Positions 62,144 through 64,000 of a DNA stretch of 64,000 bases are shown here, piece by piece. A program made the translations under genes and the position numbers. The notes under the pieces were generated by a model. That model worked only from the letters and a program-made list of their open reading frames with translations, was not told the origin of the DNA and searched no databases. Source of the stretch: Aquitalea denitrificans (GTDB lineage: Bacteria > Pseudomonadota > Gammaproteobacteria > Burkholderiales > Chromobacteriaceae); the NCBI RefSeq assembly GCF_009856625.1, contig NZ_CP047241.1, forward strand, positions 930,001 to 994,000. The letters are read 5' to 3'. The first letter of the stretch is position 1. Each line of letters starts with the position of its first letter.

Positions 62144-64000
62144 TAGCCTCCCCCTTGCTGCCGGGCCAATTCCGCCGGCTGTGCCTGAGCCCCGGCAGGC
62201 GGTTCGCAGCTTGCCGCCGCTTTTTGCAAGGCGTTCAGATAGCGCTTGTTGGTGATGTCATCGTACAAAATCGTCCGCAAGCGGAAGTAACTGCCGTCTG
62301 TCTCGCGGTTGCCGGTGGCTGCCACCATGAACCAGGCGCGCGAGTCGTGTATGTGCTCGTCAAACAAGGCCAGCAGATCGCGGTTGGCCGCGGCGCTCAG
62401 GCCCTGGCCATTGCCTGCGTCACGCCAGCGTTGCTCGCCTTCGCGCAGCAAATAAACCCCTTCGTATTCGTGGTCCGGGTTGATCGGGCGGGAGAGTAGC
62501 GTAGCCAGCCACAGGCCGGTCTGGGTCAAGGTCCAATGCCAGGGGCGGTCCCAGTCCGGGTCGCTGTCAATCAGACTAGCCTGGCCTGGTTCGGCCAGCG
62601 GGCTGGGCAGGCGCTTGCCCTTTTCATTGAACCGCTGGTCCACCCGCCGCCAGTGCAGATAGTCTTCGCGAAACTCCAGCGCCGCTTCGCGCAGCTGTGA
62701 GTGGTCCATGCTGGGGTCGAAGTCCTTGGCGGGGGATGGCACGCTCAGCCCCGGCACCACCTGGCCGCTGCGTGGGTCCACCACGCCGGGCGGGGCCGGG
62801 TTGGCCGCCACCTTGTCCTGCGCTTTTTGTACATCGCGCATGGTGCTGCCGGGGCGGTTGATCACCGTGGCCAGTTCGTCTTGCGCCTGCTCATGTGCCT
62901 GCGCTTGCTGCCAGGCGGTGTTGGCCCAGTCGTTATGCATGGCATCGTCCGGCGGAATGCGCCGGAAGGCGGCGGTTTGCTCCTGCTGCACCCCACCGCT
63001 GCCGCCCAGGCCACCGGCAAAGCGTTCGATGCGCCAGGCGGTGATCAGCGCGGTTTGCTTGACCACGATTTTTTCCACCGTGTCCTCGGCGCAGTCGCGC
63101 AGTTGCGCCCAGGCGTTGAAGCGGGTGATGAGTTTATCCGCCACATCAAAAGAGTTTTGAGTTTCCTCACCCATCCAGCGCCAGCTTTCGATACTGGCCA
63201 GCTTGCCTTCGCTGGTATCGTAATAACTTTTCGGCACCGTCATTGGCGCAGCGGCACGGAATGCCAATAGATACATGCGGCGCAGGGCAATCTGCGACAG
63301 CTGCATGCCCACCTCGCCGCCACAGCGGCCCTGCTCGCGCAGGCCGTAGCCACCGCCCACATCAGAATGCACGCCGGGGTAGACAAATTCGCCCAGATTG
63401 CCTGCCGGGTAGCGGCCGGACGGCAGCCGGGTGGAGTCCAGCGGAAAGCAGATGCGCTGCTCGTGCGCAGCCACCAGGTGCACATGCTGGCCAATAAAGC
63501 CGGGGGCCTGCGGCAACGGCATGGTATGGTCCGCCCAGTCCATATGGCCCAGCGCCGGCGGGCGGATGGCGGCCAGCCCCACCGAGGCCACGGTATCGAA
63601 CAGGCCGACAAACGGCACCTTCACCGGCACGCCAAACAGCCGGTACTTGCCATCCTCGCCGTACTCGCACAGCTCCAGCAACCAATGCAAGAAGGCGCGC
63701 GCCTCGGCCGCACCACGGGAGAAGCCATACACATGCACCCGCAAACCAGCCAGCTTGGGCGCTTGCTGCACCTCCAGATGCTGGATGATGGAGGCCATGC
63801 CATTGCGCATGGCCTGGCGGCGGCGCTGGCTGGGCGGCACCGGCCCCTGCCGCCGGGTATCCCAGTTATTCAACTCGCCGTTCACCATGTCGCAGGCAAT
63901 GCGATAGGCCTCATCATCCGGCAAGTCTTCCGGGTGGTCCGGGTCCGGGCTTTTCGATTTGCGCAACGCATCAATCAGCCGGGTCAGCCCCCACAGAATG
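62143..64000 (-). CDS. Tle1-like DUF2235 phospholipase effector (5' end cut by window)
   Basis: This is the C-terminal part (at least 618 residues) of a DUF2235/Tle1-type alpha/beta hydrolase, a type VI secreted phospholipase. The nucleophile elbow GFSRG lies at 63712-63726. FDTVASVG (~63579-63604) and HSDVGGGY (~63345-63369) supply the likely Asp and His. The frame stays open to base 64000 (ILWGLTRLIDAL before the first possible TTG at 63966), so the true start lies outside the window. A C-terminal half (~300 residues) with no domain I can name follows the lipase core. Its stop shares one base with the next gene. Confidence 0.85.
   Translation of the reverse strand, partial: ILWGLTRLIDALRKSKSPDPDHPEDLPDDEAYRIACDMVNGELNNWDTRRQGPVPPSQRRRQAMRNGMASIIQHLEVQQAPKLAGLRVHVYGFSRGAAEARAFLHWLLELCEYGEDGKYRLFGVPVKVPFVGLFDTVASVGLAAIRPPALGHMDWADHTMPLPQAPGFIGQHVHLVAAHEQRICFPLDSTRLPSGRYPAGNLGEFVYPGVHSDVGGGYGLREQGRCGGEVGMQLSQIALRRMYLLAFRAAAPMTVPKSYYDTSEGKLASIESWRWMGEETQNSFDVADKLITRFNAWAQLRDCAEDTVEKIVVKQTALITAWRIERFAGGLGGSGGVQQEQTAAFRRIPPDDAMHNDWANTAWQQAQAHEQAQDELATVINRPGSTMRDVQKAQDKVAANPAPPGVVDPRSGQVVPGLSVPSPAKDFDPSMDHSQLREAALEFREDYLHWRRVDQRFNEKGKRLPSPLAEPGQASLIDSDPDWDRPWHWTLTQTGLWLATLLSRPINPDHEYEGVYLLREGEQRWRDAGNGQGLSAAANRDLLALFDEHIHDSRAWFMVAATGNRETDGSYFRLRTILYDDITNKRYLNALQKAAASCEPPAGAQAQPAELARQQGGG

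Overview
The window reads as a chromosomal segment of a motile, GC-rich betaproteobacterium. The L28-L33 pair, the yceD-rpmF-plsX-fab operon, the FlrB-like kinase, the double chemotaxis locus, the arginine deiminase operon and the GluQ/FdxA neighbours together suggest order Neisseriales, family Chromobacteriaceae (Aquitalea or Chromobacterium-like). That placement rests on family knowledge and context, not on a database search. Genes are densely packed on both strands. I see no tRNA, rRNA, CRISPR array or insertion sequence.

Layout. 1-710: ribosomal proteins L28 and L33 with promoter and terminator. 868-1581: a lone glutamine amidotransferase. 1598-9957 (minus): a long co-directional run, transcribed cheV-cheV-cheY-cheZ-cheA, then an EAL/HDOD protein, tsaB, rimI and a family-4 uracil-DNA glycosylase. 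10139-21650 (plus): a cytoplasmic FlrB-type kinase and a STAS protein, then a second chemotaxis cluster (MCP, cheY, a cheA with short GFGLF repeats, cheW, a large PAS-PAS MCP, cheR, cheB, cheD). Only the second cluster carries the adaptation enzymes and only the first carries the CheZ phosphatase. 21659-23057: ferredoxin and glutamyl-Q-tRNA(Asp) synthetase, divergent.

23304-28466: arginine deiminase operon (antiporter, arcA, arcB, arcC) with stable hairpins in every intercistronic gap, six of them between arcB and arcC. 28580-33462: glycine cleavage operon gcvT-gcvH-gcvP behind a tandem glycine riboswitch. 33651-39815: a GGDEF-EAL protein, a peptide-type ABC substrate-binding protein, a TetR regulator and MetY. 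39830-45456: mostly minus-strand genes, including a BLUF photoreceptor, a GIDE-like/EF-hand membrane protein with LemA, pncB, an RsmI-like methylase and a Maf/YceF pyrophosphatase. 45516-54186: yceD-rpmF-plsX-fabH-fabD-fabG-acpP-fabF, then pabB-pabC. 54399-57379: an EAL protein, a DUF4936 protein, prephenate dehydrogenase and an SDR.

The right end (57380-64000, minus) is the accessory region. It is a type VI secretion cargo module, in transcription order: a Tle1-like DUF2235 lipase cut by the window edge, an unrecognised membrane protein, a PAAR spike-tip protein, and a TssM/IcmF-like protein without a visible Walker A. The TssM-like gene is split by a +1 frame change that falls on a perfect 14-bp inverted repeat. 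This module and its unknown membrane protein are the best candidates for something undescribed. Other points of interest are the arc hairpins, the CheA repeats, the kinase-STAS pair, the BLUF protein lacking the usual Trp/Met, and the GIDE/EF-hand/LemA pair.
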